A stretch of DNA of 64,000 nucleotides from an uncultured Bacteroidia bacterium (GCA_902801885.1 CADCJX010000001.1:129961-193960); one strand, 5' to 3'. Counted from the stretch's first letter, positions 9,291-19,459 are shown. The notes: a model not told the origin generated them from the letters alone. Translations and numbers: made by a program.

Positions 9291-11321
9291 TCAAAACTTT
9301 ATAACAGTAAAAGAGCTACCTGCTACCTCAATGATGTTTCCAGATGAAACCGTGATCCGGTCTGTCCGGGGTGCTACGGCATCAGGAGAAAGAGGTGTTA
9401 CCCTTTGTTCAGGGGCTGCGGTAAGGGTCGTCCGAACGGCAGACTTCTTCCTGATGGAACGGTCAAAAAACAAGTTGAAGGATGCAGGTTCGGTCGACAG
9501 ATTGATGACCTTCACAATAGTGGATCTTGACGCGGAATCATAACCTGCGGTTACGAATAGGGTCCTCTCCCCTTCCGTGTTCTCCACCTTGTAGACCCTG
9601 TCCATCGTGTTGTCCCTCATCATCTTGCACATCCAATAATTGAATGTCCTGGCACTTACGGTACTGCTGTTCAAGAGCATCGGCACCATCTCATTCCTCT
9701 CGATGCACTCCCAGTTGCGCATCAAGGGACGGTCAGCCATGATCGGGTTGAGGTCCCCGTTCCTTTCGAGTCCCATCTTGAATATTCCTTCTGCCAGGAT
9801 ACTGCCGGGATAAGCCCCCTGAGGTCCACCTACGCCGTTATTCTGGATACCGAGTTCAAGAATGCAGATATCTATCCACTGACGCTTGTAGCTGTCATAC
9901 TTATGGAAGTTCTCCACAGCCCACGGAACACCTTTGTAATAGTGTTCATCGTAGATCTCAATTTCACTTTTGTCAATGAACTCATCGATGAACCTCTCTT
10001 TGTCGTCAGTAGAAAGGGGACTGTCAGCCAGGAACCTCAACTGCGGGTAACGGGCCTTTACTGCGGAATAGATCTCATGGTAACGCCGATAGTATTCAGG
10101 GCCGAAGTCCTCATTGCCTATCTGTATGTATTTGAGAGGGAACGGAGCCGGATGACCGTTCTTCGCCCTCTCAGCTCCCCAGCGGCTGTCCACAGGACCG
10201 ATGGCATATTCAATGGCGTCCAGAAGATCCTGGATGTAATAGTTGACGTCATAGTCCTTGTGCATCAGGTGTCCGTCCTTGTCACGTTCGACCCATCCCG
10301 AGCAGACCATTCCATCAGGAGCTGTGTACATCGCGGCGCAGCCCATATATTCACACATCTGGAGGAACTCATGGAAGCCGATGCCGTCAGTGCGGTAATG
10401 GGGATCCCATTTGCTCCATTCTCCCGGTCTGTTCTCAAGAGGCCCAATGGTCTTCTTCCAGTGGTACATGGTCTCGGCATTGACTCCGTGAACGATGCAC
10501 CCTCCGGGGAAGCGCAGGAAGTCCGGCTTGTAATCCACAAGATTCTGGAGAATGTCCTTGCGGAAAACAGAACGACCACCGTCGTAAGTGTCCGAAGGGA
10601 ACATGGACACCATGTCGAGCTGGAAGCGGCCGGCCTTGGTAGGAACGATGGACAGCATTCCAGCAGCCTCATCCCTTTCCGGAATGAGTTCTGCCTCGAA
10701 TCTTGTCCAGTCCTTCCCTATCCGTCCGAAAGATTTTGGAGCGGAGCATGGTGCCCCGGTTCCATCTGAAAGGCGGAAGACCAACTCCCCTTCATAGCCG
10801 TCAGACCTGGCATAGAAAGACAACCTGCATGGAATCCCCTTCTTGAAAGCCATCCCGAAGTACCCCCTGTTGTGGATGGCCGTCAGTGGTGAGTCGCTGT
10901 CAGTCAAGACGTTCACAGCCATTGAATGGGAATTGTTCTCATTCAATGGATTCCTGTCCGTCAACGAGATACGGATCGGACTACAGCCAAGAGGAGTCGT
11001 CACCCACCCTACAAGCGGATCTATCTTATAGATAGCTTTCTCGCCCCTGGCCGCACCCGGTATATCCTTGTACTTACCGTTCTCGATCACCAGTCCTTCA
11101 GGAAGGTTGGCCTCCTCGAAATTTCGGTTACGGACCATTTCGGCATACAGACCACCGTCTCCGATCATTCCGATTTCTTCATAATGCCAACCATACAGTA
11201 CACGTGAAACCTCCTTCGGCTTGGAAGTCTTTATCGTAACCTTGGGATTAACCGCGTAGAGTGAAACGGTCAGCAAGGATGCCATCATCAGGATGGCGGT
11301 TCTGGTGGTAATTCTGTTCAT
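9291..11321 (-). CDS. GH51 alpha-L-arabinofuranosidase
   Basis: 676 aa from ATG at 11321 (MNRITTRTAIL). A longer reading from TTG at 11345 is rejected because the promoter -7 box covers that codon. After a signal peptide the protein shows GH51 landmarks: YGWHYEEIG, RFPGGCIVHG, IQIGNEDFG with the likely acid/base Glu404, and YDEHYY with the likely nucleophile Glu459, then the C-terminal beta-sandwich domain. It releases terminal arabinofuranose from side chains. In this locus it could remove arabinose from arabinosylated xyloglucan, a role played by GH43 enzymes in the Bacteroides ovatus locus. It is secreted, probably to the periplasm. Confidence 0.92.
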   Translation of the reverse strand: MNRITTRTAILMMASLLTVSLYAVNPKVTIKTSKPKEVSRVLYGWHYEEIGMIGDGGLYAEMVRNRNFEEANLPEGLVIENGKYKDIPGAARGEKAIYKIDPLVGWVTTPLGCSPIRISLTDRNPLNENNSHSMAVNVLTDSDSPLTAIHNRGYFGMAFKKGIPCRLSFYARSDGYEGELVFRLSDGTGAPCSAPKSFGRIGKDWTRFEAELIPERDEAAGMLSIVPTKAGRFQLDMVSMFPSDTYDGGRSVFRKDILQNLVDYKPDFLRFPGGCIVHGVNAETMYHWKKTIGPLENRPGEWSKWDPHYRTDGIGFHEFLQMCEYMGCAAMYTAPDGMVCSGWVERDKDGHLMHKDYDVNYYIQDLLDAIEYAIGPVDSRWGAERAKNGHPAPFPLKYIQIGNEDFGPEYYRRYHEIYSAVKARYPQLRFLADSPLSTDDKERFIDEFIDKSEIEIYDEHYYKGVPWAVENFHKYDSYKRQWIDICILELGIQNNGVGGPQGAYPGSILAEGIFKMGLERNGDLNPIMADRPLMRNWECIERNEMVPMLLNSSTVSARTFNYWMCKMMRDNTMDRVYKVENTEGERTLFVTAGYDSASRSTIVKVINLSTEPASFNLFFDRSIRKKSAVRTTLTAAPEQRVTPLSPDAVAPRTDRITVSSGNIIEVAGSSFTVIKF

Positions 11322-11342
11322 GACATATAAGTGCTTATCGGA

Positions 11343-11375
11343 CAAAAATAGACAATAATTTCGTATATTTACAAA
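11343..11375 (-). promoter_or_regulatory. Promoter of the GH51 gene
   Basis: On the minus strand TTTG (11372-11375) is followed after 21 nt by TATTTTTG (11343-11350), close to the Bacteroidetes -33/-7 consensus. The predicted transcript start near 11337 supports ATG 11321 as the start codon. The region also serves the divergent DUF1295 gene. Confidence 0.7.
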
Positions 11376-11395
11376 CTACTAAAAATCAATCAAAA

Positions 11396-12199
11396 ATGTC
11401 TTATCTCTGGATTCTCCTGGCGGTCTCGCTGGCCGTCTCGGCAATCGGCTGGAAGTATTTCATCTATTTCTTCAGCCTCGGTTACGGCTTTTCAATCGCA
11501 GCCCTGGCAATCACGATGTTCATCATGTTCCATCCGGCAATCACCACGGCCACGGCCCTGGCCTGTGCCGTACTCCTGATCTTCGGATGCCGTCTTGGAG
11601 GCTATCTGCTCTTCCGCGAACGCAAGGCTGCCGCCTACAGGAAGATACTCTTCGATCCCCTCCTGAAACAGGAAAAACCGCTTGGTGTGATTCTTTCCGT
11701 ATGGATCTTCTGCGCCCTCCTCTACGTCTGCCAGGTAAGTCCCGTCGCTTTCAGGCTGGGTAACATGACAGCCGGGAAGCCCGTCTATGAGATCTGGGTC
11801 TGGATCGGAGCGGTTGTCATGCTCTGCGGAGTCCTGCTGGAAGCCGGTGCCGACGCTCAGAAAAATGCAGCGAAGAAGGCAAATCCAAAAAGATTCGTTG
11901 ACAAGGGACTCTACAGGATAGTCCGTTGTCCCAATTATCTCGGGGAACTCGTGATATGGACAGGCTGTCTCCTAACAGGCATCGGTGCCTGCATGACCGT
12001 CTGGCAGTGGATAATCGCCCTGATCGGCTATGCCGGAATCGTCTACGTGATGTTCAGCGGAGCCCGGCGCCTTGAGATCAGGCAGAATGCCAATTATGGA
12101 GATGATCCCGAGTACCAGGAATATGTCCGCAACACTCCTATCCTCCTGCCCTTAGTCCCGATCTACAGCGTCGAGAAGTACGAATGGCTTAAGGCATAG
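11396..12199 (+). CDS. DUF1295 / steroid 5-alpha-reductase-like membrane protein
   Basis: 267 aa with about six to seven hydrophobic segments. The C-terminal half carries the family signature (GLYRIVRCPNYLGELVIWTG) and ends in a soluble tail (RRLEIRQNANYGDDPEYQEYV). Members of the DUF1295/ICMT-like group are integral membrane reductases or methyltransferases; the substrate here is unknown. The gene is on the opposite strand between two glycoside hydrolase genes, and its end overlaps the convergent GH3 gene by 11 nt (12189-12199). A -7-like TATATTTA is centred near 11368. It may be an insertion into the sugar locus without a functional link. Confidence 0.8.
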   Translation: MSYLWILLAVSLAVSAIGWKYFIYFFSLGYGFSIAALAITMFIMFHPAITTATALACAVLLIFGCRLGGYLLFRERKAAAYRKILFDPLLKQEKPLGVILSVWIFCALLYVCQVSPVAFRLGNMTAGKPVYEIWVWIGAVVMLCGVLLEAGADAQKNAAKKANPKRFVDKGLYRIVRCPNYLGELVIWTGCLLTGIGACMTVWQWIIALIGYAGIVYVMFSGARRLEIRQNANYGDDPEYQEYVRNTPILLPLVPIYSVEKYEWLKA

Positions 12200-14501
12200 G
12201 GGACCAGACCTTAGTCTCGGTGCACCTGACGTTGAGAGCCAGGCCGCCGCATGAAAGGCGGAAATCTCCCTTCTCGAGGGTCCAGTCGCCTTCGGTATTC
12301 ACGAATGCCAGTTCTTCTGCAGGTAGTTCGAATGAAACCACCTTAGACTCCCCTGGTTCAAGGGATATCTTGTCGAAACCACGCAGGCGCTTCACGTCAG
12401 GGATGAGGGAAGCAACCAGATCGGAACTGTACAGCAGGACGGCTTCCTTGCCGGCACGGGAACCTGCGTTCGTCACCTTGACAGAAAGCTTGAGGACATC
12501 TCCTGCCTTGAACTCGGCAGGGCCTTCGAGATTGAAGTCGGAATATGCGAACTCGGTGTAACTGAGGCCATGCCCGAAGGGCCACTGGACATCCATGATG
12601 GCGTCGTAGTTGTAGGAGCCTTCCATCATCTCCCTGTGCTCGGAGACTTTGTAGTCGTAGGTGTGCAGGGCGTTGATGTGTTTTGAATAAGTGAACGGCA
12701 GTTTTCCGGAGAAGTTTTCATCTCCTGAGAGAAGGGCCGCAAGAGCGTCTCCTCCATAATTGGAAGGAAGCATCACGTCGACGACAGCCTTCACCAACGG
12801 TTCGATGTCACCGATAATCCTCGGACGGCCTTCATTGAGTACAAGGATGATGGGCTTGCCTGTAGCGGCCAAAGCCTTTACAAGGTCCTTCTGGTTAGCC
12901 GAAAGATTGAGGTCATCCATGTTACCGGGAGTTTCGCAATAAGAGTTCTCACCGACACAGGCGATGATCACATCGGAGGCCCTTGCTGCTGCCACAGCCT
13001 GCGGGATGCTCACGACATTGTCTTTCTGCCACTGTCCATAATTCTCATCATAGACGACTCCTGGTACATATTTCACATTCTTGAAACGGTTCTGGACAGC
13101 TTCAAGGATCGTGTTGTACTGGGGGACGAAATAGTCGGCACTTCCCTGCCATGTGTAGCTCCATCCGCCGTTCAGGGTCCTCAATGAATTGGCATTGGGG
13201 CCTGTGACAAGGATCCTTTCACGGCCCTTCAGAGGAAGGATTCCGTCCTCGTTCTTGAGGAGGACCTCCGATTCGAGGGCAGCTGCGTAAGATTCCTTGG
13301 CGAAACGCTCGCAGCCGAAATCCTTGTAATCATACTCCCAGGTAGGATTGTCGAACAGCCCGAGCCGGACCTTGAGACGAAGGATCCTCCGGACGGCGTC
13401 GTCGATCCTGGACATGGGAATGTCTCCCGATTCAGCCAGGTCCACTATTACGTTGACGCACTCAGGATCGTAGGGATCCATTATCATGTCGATACCGGCA
13501 TTTATTCCGAGGGCGACAGCTTCTCTCTTGTCAGCCGCCACATGGTCGCGGGTGTAAAGATTGTCGATGTCAGCCCAGTCAGTCACGACCACTCCGTCCC
13601 AGTTCAGTCCTTCTTTCACCCAGCCGGTAAGAAGGGTCTTGTTGGCGTGGGTAGGCACTCCGTTAATGGATGCCGAATTGACCATTACTGTGAGGGCACC
13701 CGCTTCGAAGCACTCCTTGAAAGGACGGAAATATTTCTCCCTCAAATCATTGAGCGCAATGAAAGCCGGGGTGCGGTCCTTGCCCGTGTGCGGGACGCCG
13801 TAGCCCATGAAGTGCTTGATGCTGACTGCAGCGTGCTCAAGGTCGATGTGGTTGGGGTCTTCTCCCTGGATTGCTACCGTCTCAATACGAGCCATTTCTG
13901 ACTGGAGGTAAGGATCTTCTCCCCAGCTCTCCCATATCCTTGGCCAGCGCGGATCACGGCCGAGATCCATTACGGGAGAGAACACCCACGGTACCTGCGC
14001 GGCGCGGGTCTCATAAGCCATGGCCTCACCCATCATCCTGGCGTACTCCCTGTTGAAAGTAGCTCCAAGATTGATTTCCTGGGGATAAAGTGAGCCATCG
14101 GTAAGATAGGAAGCTCCGTGGATCATGTCCAAACCGTAGATGCATGGGATTCCGATGGTCTCCATCGATTTCTCCTGTATCTGCCTGATCATGTCCGCTG
14201 TCTTCTCCCTCGAATGGGCAGCATCATGCATGACATTCAGGATCGATCCGACCCTGTACTCTCCTATGATCTTGTCCAGCTTCTCGGGATCTAGAGCCTC
14301 CCTGGTCTTATCCTCAAGGGACAGGATCGTAAGCTGGACCATCTGTCCGGCCTTGTCCTTAAGGGACATGCCTTTAAGTACACTTTCAACCTTGGCCTCA
14401 ACATCCTTGTCAGGAGTGATGGCCGGCTTTGTACTCTCGTTCCTGGCGCAGGAGGAAACTGCTGCAATCGCCAGGACAATTGGGATAAATGCTTTTTTCA
14501 C
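12189..14501 (-). CDS. bglX: GH3 beta-glucosidase, lipoprotein (BglX-like)
   Basis: 770 aa. A lipobox (AVSSC) is followed by the GH3 N-terminal TIM barrel, with IYGLDMIHGASY, WVFSPVMDLGRDPRWPRIWESWGEDPYL, AVSIKHFMGYG and the nucleophile in VVVTDWADI (Asp308). The C-terminal alpha/beta sandwich (VLLKNEDGILPLKG) and a fibronectin type III-like domain (GKEAVLLYSSD) follow. Length and order match BglX-type periplasmic beta-glucosidases. In a xyloglucan pathway it would remove glucose from de-xylosylated oligosaccharide ends. It lies 23 nt after the GH2 gene in the same unit. Confidence 0.95.
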   Translation of the reverse strand: MKKAFIPIVLAIAAVSSCARNESTKPAITPDKDVEAKVESVLKGMSLKDKAGQMVQLTILSLEDKTREALDPEKLDKIIGEYRVGSILNVMHDAAHSREKTADMIRQIQEKSMETIGIPCIYGLDMIHGASYLTDGSLYPQEINLGATFNREYARMMGEAMAYETRAAQVPWVFSPVMDLGRDPRWPRIWESWGEDPYLQSEMARIETVAIQGEDPNHIDLEHAAVSIKHFMGYGVPHTGKDRTPAFIALNDLREKYFRPFKECFEAGALTVMVNSASINGVPTHANKTLLTGWVKEGLNWDGVVVTDWADIDNLYTRDHVAADKREAVALGINAGIDMIMDPYDPECVNVIVDLAESGDIPMSRIDDAVRRILRLKVRLGLFDNPTWEYDYKDFGCERFAKESYAAALESEVLLKNEDGILPLKGRERILVTGPNANSLRTLNGGWSYTWQGSADYFVPQYNTILEAVQNRFKNVKYVPGVVYDENYGQWQKDNVVSIPQAVAAARASDVIIACVGENSYCETPGNMDDLNLSANQKDLVKALAATGKPIILVLNEGRPRIIGDIEPLVKAVVDVMLPSNYGGDALAALLSGDENFSGKLPFTYSKHINALHTYDYKVSEHREMMEGSYNYDAIMDVQWPFGHGLSYTEFAYSDFNLEGPAEFKAGDVLKLSVKVTNAGSRAGKEAVLLYSSDLVASLIPDVKRLRGFDKISLEPGESKVVSFELPAEELAFVNTEGDWTLEKGDFRLSCGGLALNVRCTETKVWSPMP

Positions 14502-14524
14502 TTTGCTATCAATTAGTTATTTGA

Positions 14525-16627
14525 TTATCTGATGGTTATTCCGACATTGACAGGAGAGATCGAAGATCCAGAAAAGGTCACTACCGCCTTCCCATCACCC
14601 CCTGTGCTCTGGATCAACACCTGGGCAAGGCCGTTGAAAGTATCGACGGTAAACGACCTGGCGGAAGGCTCCTCTGGACGTTCCTTGGCACGGAAGGCAG
14701 GATCGCCGTTACCGACGCCGAGGATCCTGACCGGTCCTTCGACAGTCACCTTCACCGGGACACAGGCATCCGGAACGAAATTACCCTTTGCATCAAGCAC
14801 AGACAGATTGATTACAGAAAGATCTTGTCCGTCTCCATTGATCTCAGGGCGGTCAATTGAAGCCTGGATGGAGGCCGGACTGCCAGAAGTGCGCACGATC
14901 TCAGTACAGACTTTCTTACCGGACTTATAACCGACAGCCTTCACGCTGCCAGGGGCGTAGACTGTCTTCCATTCAAGATGGCCACCATGAGGCATCTTCT
15001 TCCTGCCGAGATTCTTGCCGTTGACCTGCAGGGAAACTTCATCGCAGTTGCTGTAGACCCAGACAGAGACTTCTTCGCCTTCATGTCCGGTCAGGTTCCA
15101 ATGGGGCAGGATGTGAAGCACCGTTTCATCCGTCCACCAGGACTTCAGGTAGAAAGCTTCATCCTTCGGGAAGCCGCAATAATCAAGGATTCCGAATTCG
15201 GATCCTGTCGCAGGATAGGAAAGCGGATTAGGCTCTCCCCTGTAATCAAAGCCTGTCCAATAGAACAAACCGGCAAGCCAAGGTCTTTCTTCGTAGAACT
15301 TGAGTCCCCTTTCAATACAATTATACAGGCTGTCAGGTCCGTTGGGTTTCCTGTTCAGTGATGCCATCCTTCCGCTCTCGATGTCATCGAAATAGATCCC
15401 GCGTGTTCCGCAACCTGACGTTTCCTCGGTCCCTACACCAATCCTGGAAGGATAATCCTTCCTATGCTTGTCGATGGGATTCTGGAGGATGTAGTTATAG
15501 CCTGCGACATCAGTGCCCTTGATCACTTCGGGGCCGCTGCTTGTCGCCACCACGACTGGTCGGGTCGGATCTACGCTATGGCAGAACTCCGTCATCACCC
15601 TGGCTATCTCCTCTCCCTTTTCATTCCATTCGATTCCCCACTCTTCATTGCCTACGCCCCACATTATGATGCAGGGATGGTGCTTGTCCCTCTCTATCAT
15701 CTTCCTGAGAGGTTCGAGCTGGGCATCGTTAACACCCATCAGACGGGTTTCCTCTATTACATACATTCCGAGCCTGTCACAAATGTCGAGAAGGACTGGA
15801 GAAGCCGGATTGTGTGAGGTCCTTATCGCGTTAAATCCATATTTCTTAAGCTCATGGACCCTATATTCATAGAGGGCGTCCGGAATGGCAGCTCCGACAC
15901 CGGCATGGTCCTGATGGAGATTGCATCCCCTCAGGCGGACGGGCACACCATCTATCAGGATTCCCCTGTCCGGATCGGTCTCGATCCTGGGAAGTCTCAT
16001 TGAAGGTTTTGAAGGAGCCTCCCCGATCGTAAGCCATACATGCCTGTAGATTCCCGCTCCCTCATAGAACCATCCTTCCTCGAAAGTAGCGTCGGCTCGG
16101 ACGGCCACTATATTGTCTTCGCCATAATTCAGATAAGGAGCGATGTCATAAGAAGCAGAGGTATAGCCGCTCTTTTCACCGCCTAGCCAGAAACCGTTGA
16201 CCCAGATATCTGAATCCCTGAATATTCCGTCGAAACGGATGGAAACGGGCTTGCCCTTCGCCTCCTTCGGCACACTGAAATGCTTCCTGTACCAGCCCAC
16301 GCTGGTCTTCGGATAGGCCCAGCCTACTGTCTTGTAGCCATGACTGTGGCTTGCCTCCGGTGCAAAGGGGAGGTCGACCACCCAGTCATGGGGGATCTGG
16401 ATTTCCTTCCAGGCAGAATCATCAAAATCCTTCGAATAAGGACCGGCGTTATGTATTGAAGCTGCCTTGGTAAAATAGTTGAAATACTCTGTACCACGTC
16501 CGAAATCCTTTTCCGGAGACGAGGCGTCTCCGAAAGCGAATTTCCAACCGTCGTCGAACAACTTCTCCTGCGAATGAAGGTTGATGGAAGCGATGAGGGC
16601 AAGAAGTATGAATGTGACTTTTCTCAT
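14525..16627 (-). CDS. GH2 beta-galactosidase-type enzyme lacking the middle Ig-like domain
   Basis: 700 aa with signal peptide (ending INLHSQ). The GH2 sugar-binding domain spans about 25-200 (IPHDWVVDLPF, GWYRKHF, RFDGIFRDSDIWVNG). The TIM barrel starts near 215 (GILIDGVPVRLRGCNLHQDHAG), with the acid/base in GNEEWG (Glu328) and the nucleophile in TEETSG (Glu402). C-terminal sandwich domains follow. In relatives about 100 residues of immunoglobulin-like domain separate RHVWLT from the barrel; here only about 20 residues do (200-220), which also explains the short total length against the usual ~800. It would cleave galactose from xyloglucan side chains if the locus targets that glycan. It lies 10 nt after the GH31 gene. 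Confidence 0.88.
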   Translation of the reverse strand: MRKVTFILLALIASINLHSQEKLFDDGWKFAFGDASSPEKDFGRGTEYFNYFTKAASIHNAGPYSKDFDDSAWKEIQIPHDWVVDLPFAPEASHSHGYKTVGWAYPKTSVGWYRKHFSVPKEAKGKPVSIRFDGIFRDSDIWVNGFWLGGEKSGYTSASYDIAPYLNYGEDNIVAVRADATFEEGWFYEGAGIYRHVWLTIGEAPSKPSMRLPRIETDPDRGILIDGVPVRLRGCNLHQDHAGVGAAIPDALYEYRVHELKKYGFNAIRTSHNPASPVLLDICDRLGMYVIEETRLMGVNDAQLEPLRKMIERDKHHPCIIMWGVGNEEWGIEWNEKGEEIARVMTEFCHSVDPTRPVVVATSSGPEVIKGTDVAGYNYILQNPIDKHRKDYPSRIGVGTEETSGCGTRGIYFDDIESGRMASLNRKPNGPDSLYNCIERGLKFYEERPWLAGLFYWTGFDYRGEPNPLSYPATGSEFGILDYCGFPKDEAFYLKSWWTDETVLHILPHWNLTGHEGEEVSVWVYSNCDEVSLQVNGKNLGRKKMPHGGHLEWKTVYAPGSVKAVGYKSGKKVCTEIVRTSGSPASIQASIDRPEINGDGQDLSVINLSVLDAKGNFVPDACVPVKVTVEGPVRILGVGNGDPAFRAKERPEEPSARSFTVDTFNGLAQVLIQSTGGDGKAVVTFSGSSISPVNVGITIR

Positions 16628-16637
16628 GACGGGATCA

Positions 16638-19421
16638 TCAGAGTTTCAGTGATACGGCTTTCCCGACGTATTCAATGACAGTACCCTCGGCATCCGGGTC
16701 ATATCCAGCAGGGCTGCCGGGAGTGATGGCAACCACATGGAATTTCCTGTTTTCAAGCATGCCGGGGAAGGTTCCCTTCCTGTCCCCTACCGTAAGGGTC
16801 TTCGAAGCCTCATCCCAATGGATGGGGATAGTGGCGAAGGCTCCTTTCTCATAGGAATATGTCAGGCCGTCGTCCTCGTATAGCGTGAAGTCGGCATCGG
16901 CACCGGTATAGACATATAGCCTGATGTTGTCTGCCGGTTTCTCGTCAGACCATTCCATCTCAGGGCCGAAGGGTATGATCGAGCCACCCCTGACATATAG
17001 CGGCATACGCTCATAAGGGGCTGAAGCAGTTATGGTCCTGGATCCCTTAAGGTACTCTCCGGAATAGAAATCGTACCAGCTTCCTTCAGGGAGATAAACC
17101 TCGCGGCTCCTGGCACCATATTCATAGACAGGGCAGGGCATGAAGGCCGGGCCGAACATCCACTGGTCGGAAAGGTCGCGTACAGCGGGGTCATCCGGGA
17201 AGTCCATAGGGAGTCCCCTCATGATGGTATAGTCTTCAAGGTTTACGGAGCCTGCCAATGAATATAGATAAGGCATCAGGCGGTAGCGAAGCCTCATATA
17301 CCACAGGATGCTTTCGTAAGCCGGGGATCCTTCAGGAGCGATGTTCCAAAGCTCACGGCGAGGCCATTGTCCATGTGCACGGAAAAGCGGCACGAAGGTA
17401 CCGAACTGGTGCCATCGGGTCTGGAGTTCCTGCCATTCAGGAGCGTTCTTCGGATCATAGAACTTGCCCATGACGGAGAAGCCTCCTATATCCATTCCCC
17501 AGAAAGGTATGCCGCTCATCGAGTAGTTGAGACCTGCAGCCATCTGCATGCGCATGTCGGTCCAGGAGGTCCCGATGTCGCCGCTCCAGGTAGCAGTGGA
17601 GTACCTCTGGAGGCCTGCGAAACCGTTCCTGGTAAGCAGGAATACCCTTTTGTCGGGGTCCACGCTCCTCTGGCCATTGTAGATGGCATCCGCATTGACA
17701 ATTGAATATGCGTTGAGATATTCAGTGGAAGGGCCAAGGGCGGTAGGAGTAAGGAGCCACTTGAGGTAGTCCATAGGGAGGCAGTCCCTCAGGTTTGGTT
17801 CGCTGGCATCCATCCACCAGGCATCTATCTTCTTTCCGTACTTCGAATAGAGGCTCTCATCCATCTGCCTCCAGAACATCTTGCGTCCGCCTTCGGCATA
17901 GGCATCGTAGAAAGTCTGGTTGTGACCGAGCCAGTCCACCAGGCCCACATCCTCGGCGTGGGTATAGGCATAGCCTGCCTCCTTGAGTTCCTTGTAATGT
18001 TCGGTGTTGGTGTAGAATTTCGGCCACACGCTGATCATGAACCTGCCATGCATGGCATGGACGTCATCCAGCATCTTCTCCGGATCCGGATAACGTTCCT
18101 CGTCGAATTCATGGCTTCCCCACTGGTCGTTCTTCCAATACTGCCAGTCCTGAACTATGTTGTCTACAGGAATATGCCTGCGGCGCATCTCGGCGAGGGT
18201 CTCTACCAGTTCATCCTGAGTGGAATAACGTTCCCTGCTCTGCCAGAAGCCAAGAACCCATTTGGGCATGACCTGGGCCTTCCCGGTAAGGGTGCGGTAG
18301 CCATGGATCACATCGTCGTAGTTGTTTCCCGCGATGAAATAGAAATCGACCTGGGGCTCGAATTCGGACCAGAAACTTATCCCGGCCTCCTCTTCGGGAG
18401 TCATCAGGTCAGCAACCCTGAGTCCGATGTATGAGACTCCCCCGTCGGGTTCCCACTCGATACGTACTGGTGTCTTCTCCCCTTTCTCAAGATGTGCGGT
18501 GAACTTGTAGCTGTTGGGATTCCAAGCCGGACGCCAGCGACAGGACATGGTCTCGACTCCCCCGATCTCGGTACGCTGGAAGCCTGCATAATATTGGATG
18601 AAATGATAATCGGCAGTCTGGGGAGCTTCAATGAAGCCTTCGTAGACAACCCTGGAACCATTAAGGTCAACTTCAGGAAGGTTCTTTATCGCGAATTCAT
18701 TCTCAAAATACAGGGAATCTTCCCGGCGTACAAGAGGCCTCCCCTTTGAAGGAATATACGTACCTGTAAGGGCGCCTTCCTTTCCATCCTTGTCATAAAG
18801 CTTGAAACTTTCACCGAGCTGGTGGTAAGGATTCGGGTTGCCCCAACGGCTGAGGGAATAGGCATCAAAAAGCAGCCCATACCCCTTGGTTGATACGACG
18901 AAGGGCACGCTAGCCTTAGTGTTGTACTGGTAGAGTTCCTCACTCCTGCCCTTGTGGTCGAACTCACCCGCCTGCTGCTGTCCTAGGCCGTAGAAAGACT
19001 CGTCAGGAGTGGAGTTGAAGAATGTCCTTACAGACCAGGCTTTCTTCCCTTCTACCTCGATCGGATCAAAACTGAAGCGACCTTCGTCAACGATGGCCTT
19101 GCCTTCGCTGTCAAAGAAACCGACTTTCCCGTCAGGTGAAACTACAGCCTTCATTGCAGAAGTTACCAAGCACACATTATCCCCTTCCCTGACAACCTTG
19201 AAAGCGGAGAACCCGGACTGTGGAACCACGACAAGGCTTTTCCTGTCGGAGAACCGGCCGTCAGGAGTGACGGAGACCCTTATCATTTCAGGCGACACGG
19301 CCTGCAGCCTCACGACGGAGTTCTCACAGGTAACGGTCAACTGTCCGTCCCTGACGGTATAACCGCTGTGGCAGGAAATAGCCAACAAAGCCGAGGCTAT
19401 AAAGAATAAAACTCTTTTCAT
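16638..19421 (-). CDS. GH31 alpha-xylosidase-type enzyme with PA14-like insert
   Basis: 927 aa with a lipoprotein-type signal (LLAISC). The N-terminal beta-sandwich is interrupted at about residues 240-345 by a PA14-like module (VVYEGFIEAPQTADYHF... TPVRIEWEPDGG). The GH31 barrel carries the nucleophile in WWMDASEPN (Asp538) and the acid/base in SGDIGTSW (Asp615). PA14-bearing GH31 enzymes with a WWMDA(S/T)EP nucleophile motif include the xyloglucan alpha-xylosidases Xyl31A of Cellvibrio japonicus and BoGH31 of B. ovatus. It is first in the GH31-GH2-GH3 unit and has its own consensus promoter. Alpha-xylosidase specificity is inferred from architecture and context; alpha-glucosidase activity is not excluded. 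Confidence 0.93.
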   Translation of the reverse strand: MKRVLFFIASALLAISCHSGYTVRDGQLTVTCENSVVRLQAVSPEMIRVSVTPDGRFSDRKSLVVVPQSGFSAFKVVREGDNVCLVTSAMKAVVSPDGKVGFFDSEGKAIVDEGRFSFDPIEVEGKKAWSVRTFFNSTPDESFYGLGQQQAGEFDHKGRSEELYQYNTKASVPFVVSTKGYGLLFDAYSLSRWGNPNPYHQLGESFKLYDKDGKEGALTGTYIPSKGRPLVRREDSLYFENEFAIKNLPEVDLNGSRVVYEGFIEAPQTADYHFIQYYAGFQRTEIGGVETMSCRWRPAWNPNSYKFTAHLEKGEKTPVRIEWEPDGGVSYIGLRVADLMTPEEEAGISFWSEFEPQVDFYFIAGNNYDDVIHGYRTLTGKAQVMPKWVLGFWQSRERYSTQDELVETLAEMRRRHIPVDNIVQDWQYWKNDQWGSHEFDEERYPDPEKMLDDVHAMHGRFMISVWPKFYTNTEHYKELKEAGYAYTHAEDVGLVDWLGHNQTFYDAYAEGGRKMFWRQMDESLYSKYGKKIDAWWMDASEPNLRDCLPMDYLKWLLTPTALGPSTEYLNAYSIVNADAIYNGQRSVDPDKRVFLLTRNGFAGLQRYSTATWSGDIGTSWTDMRMQMAAGLNYSMSGIPFWGMDIGGFSVMGKFYDPKNAPEWQELQTRWHQFGTFVPLFRAHGQWPRRELWNIAPEGSPAYESILWYMRLRYRLMPYLYSLAGSVNLEDYTIMRGLPMDFPDDPAVRDLSDQWMFGPAFMPCPVYEYGARSREVYLPEGSWYDFYSGEYLKGSRTITASAPYERMPLYVRGGSIIPFGPEMEWSDEKPADNIRLYVYTGADADFTLYEDDGLTYSYEKGAFATIPIHWDEASKTLTVGDRKGTFPGMLENRKFHVVAITPGSPAGYDPDAEGTVIEYVGKAVSLKL

Positions 19422-19459
19422 ATCGTAACGATGTTATTATCAGATGATGAAGAATCCGT

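Noticed and set aside
11396-12199. DUF1295 gene as a component of the sugar locus
   Set aside because: It is on the opposite strand with its own start region and has no known role in glycan use; position alone is not enough.
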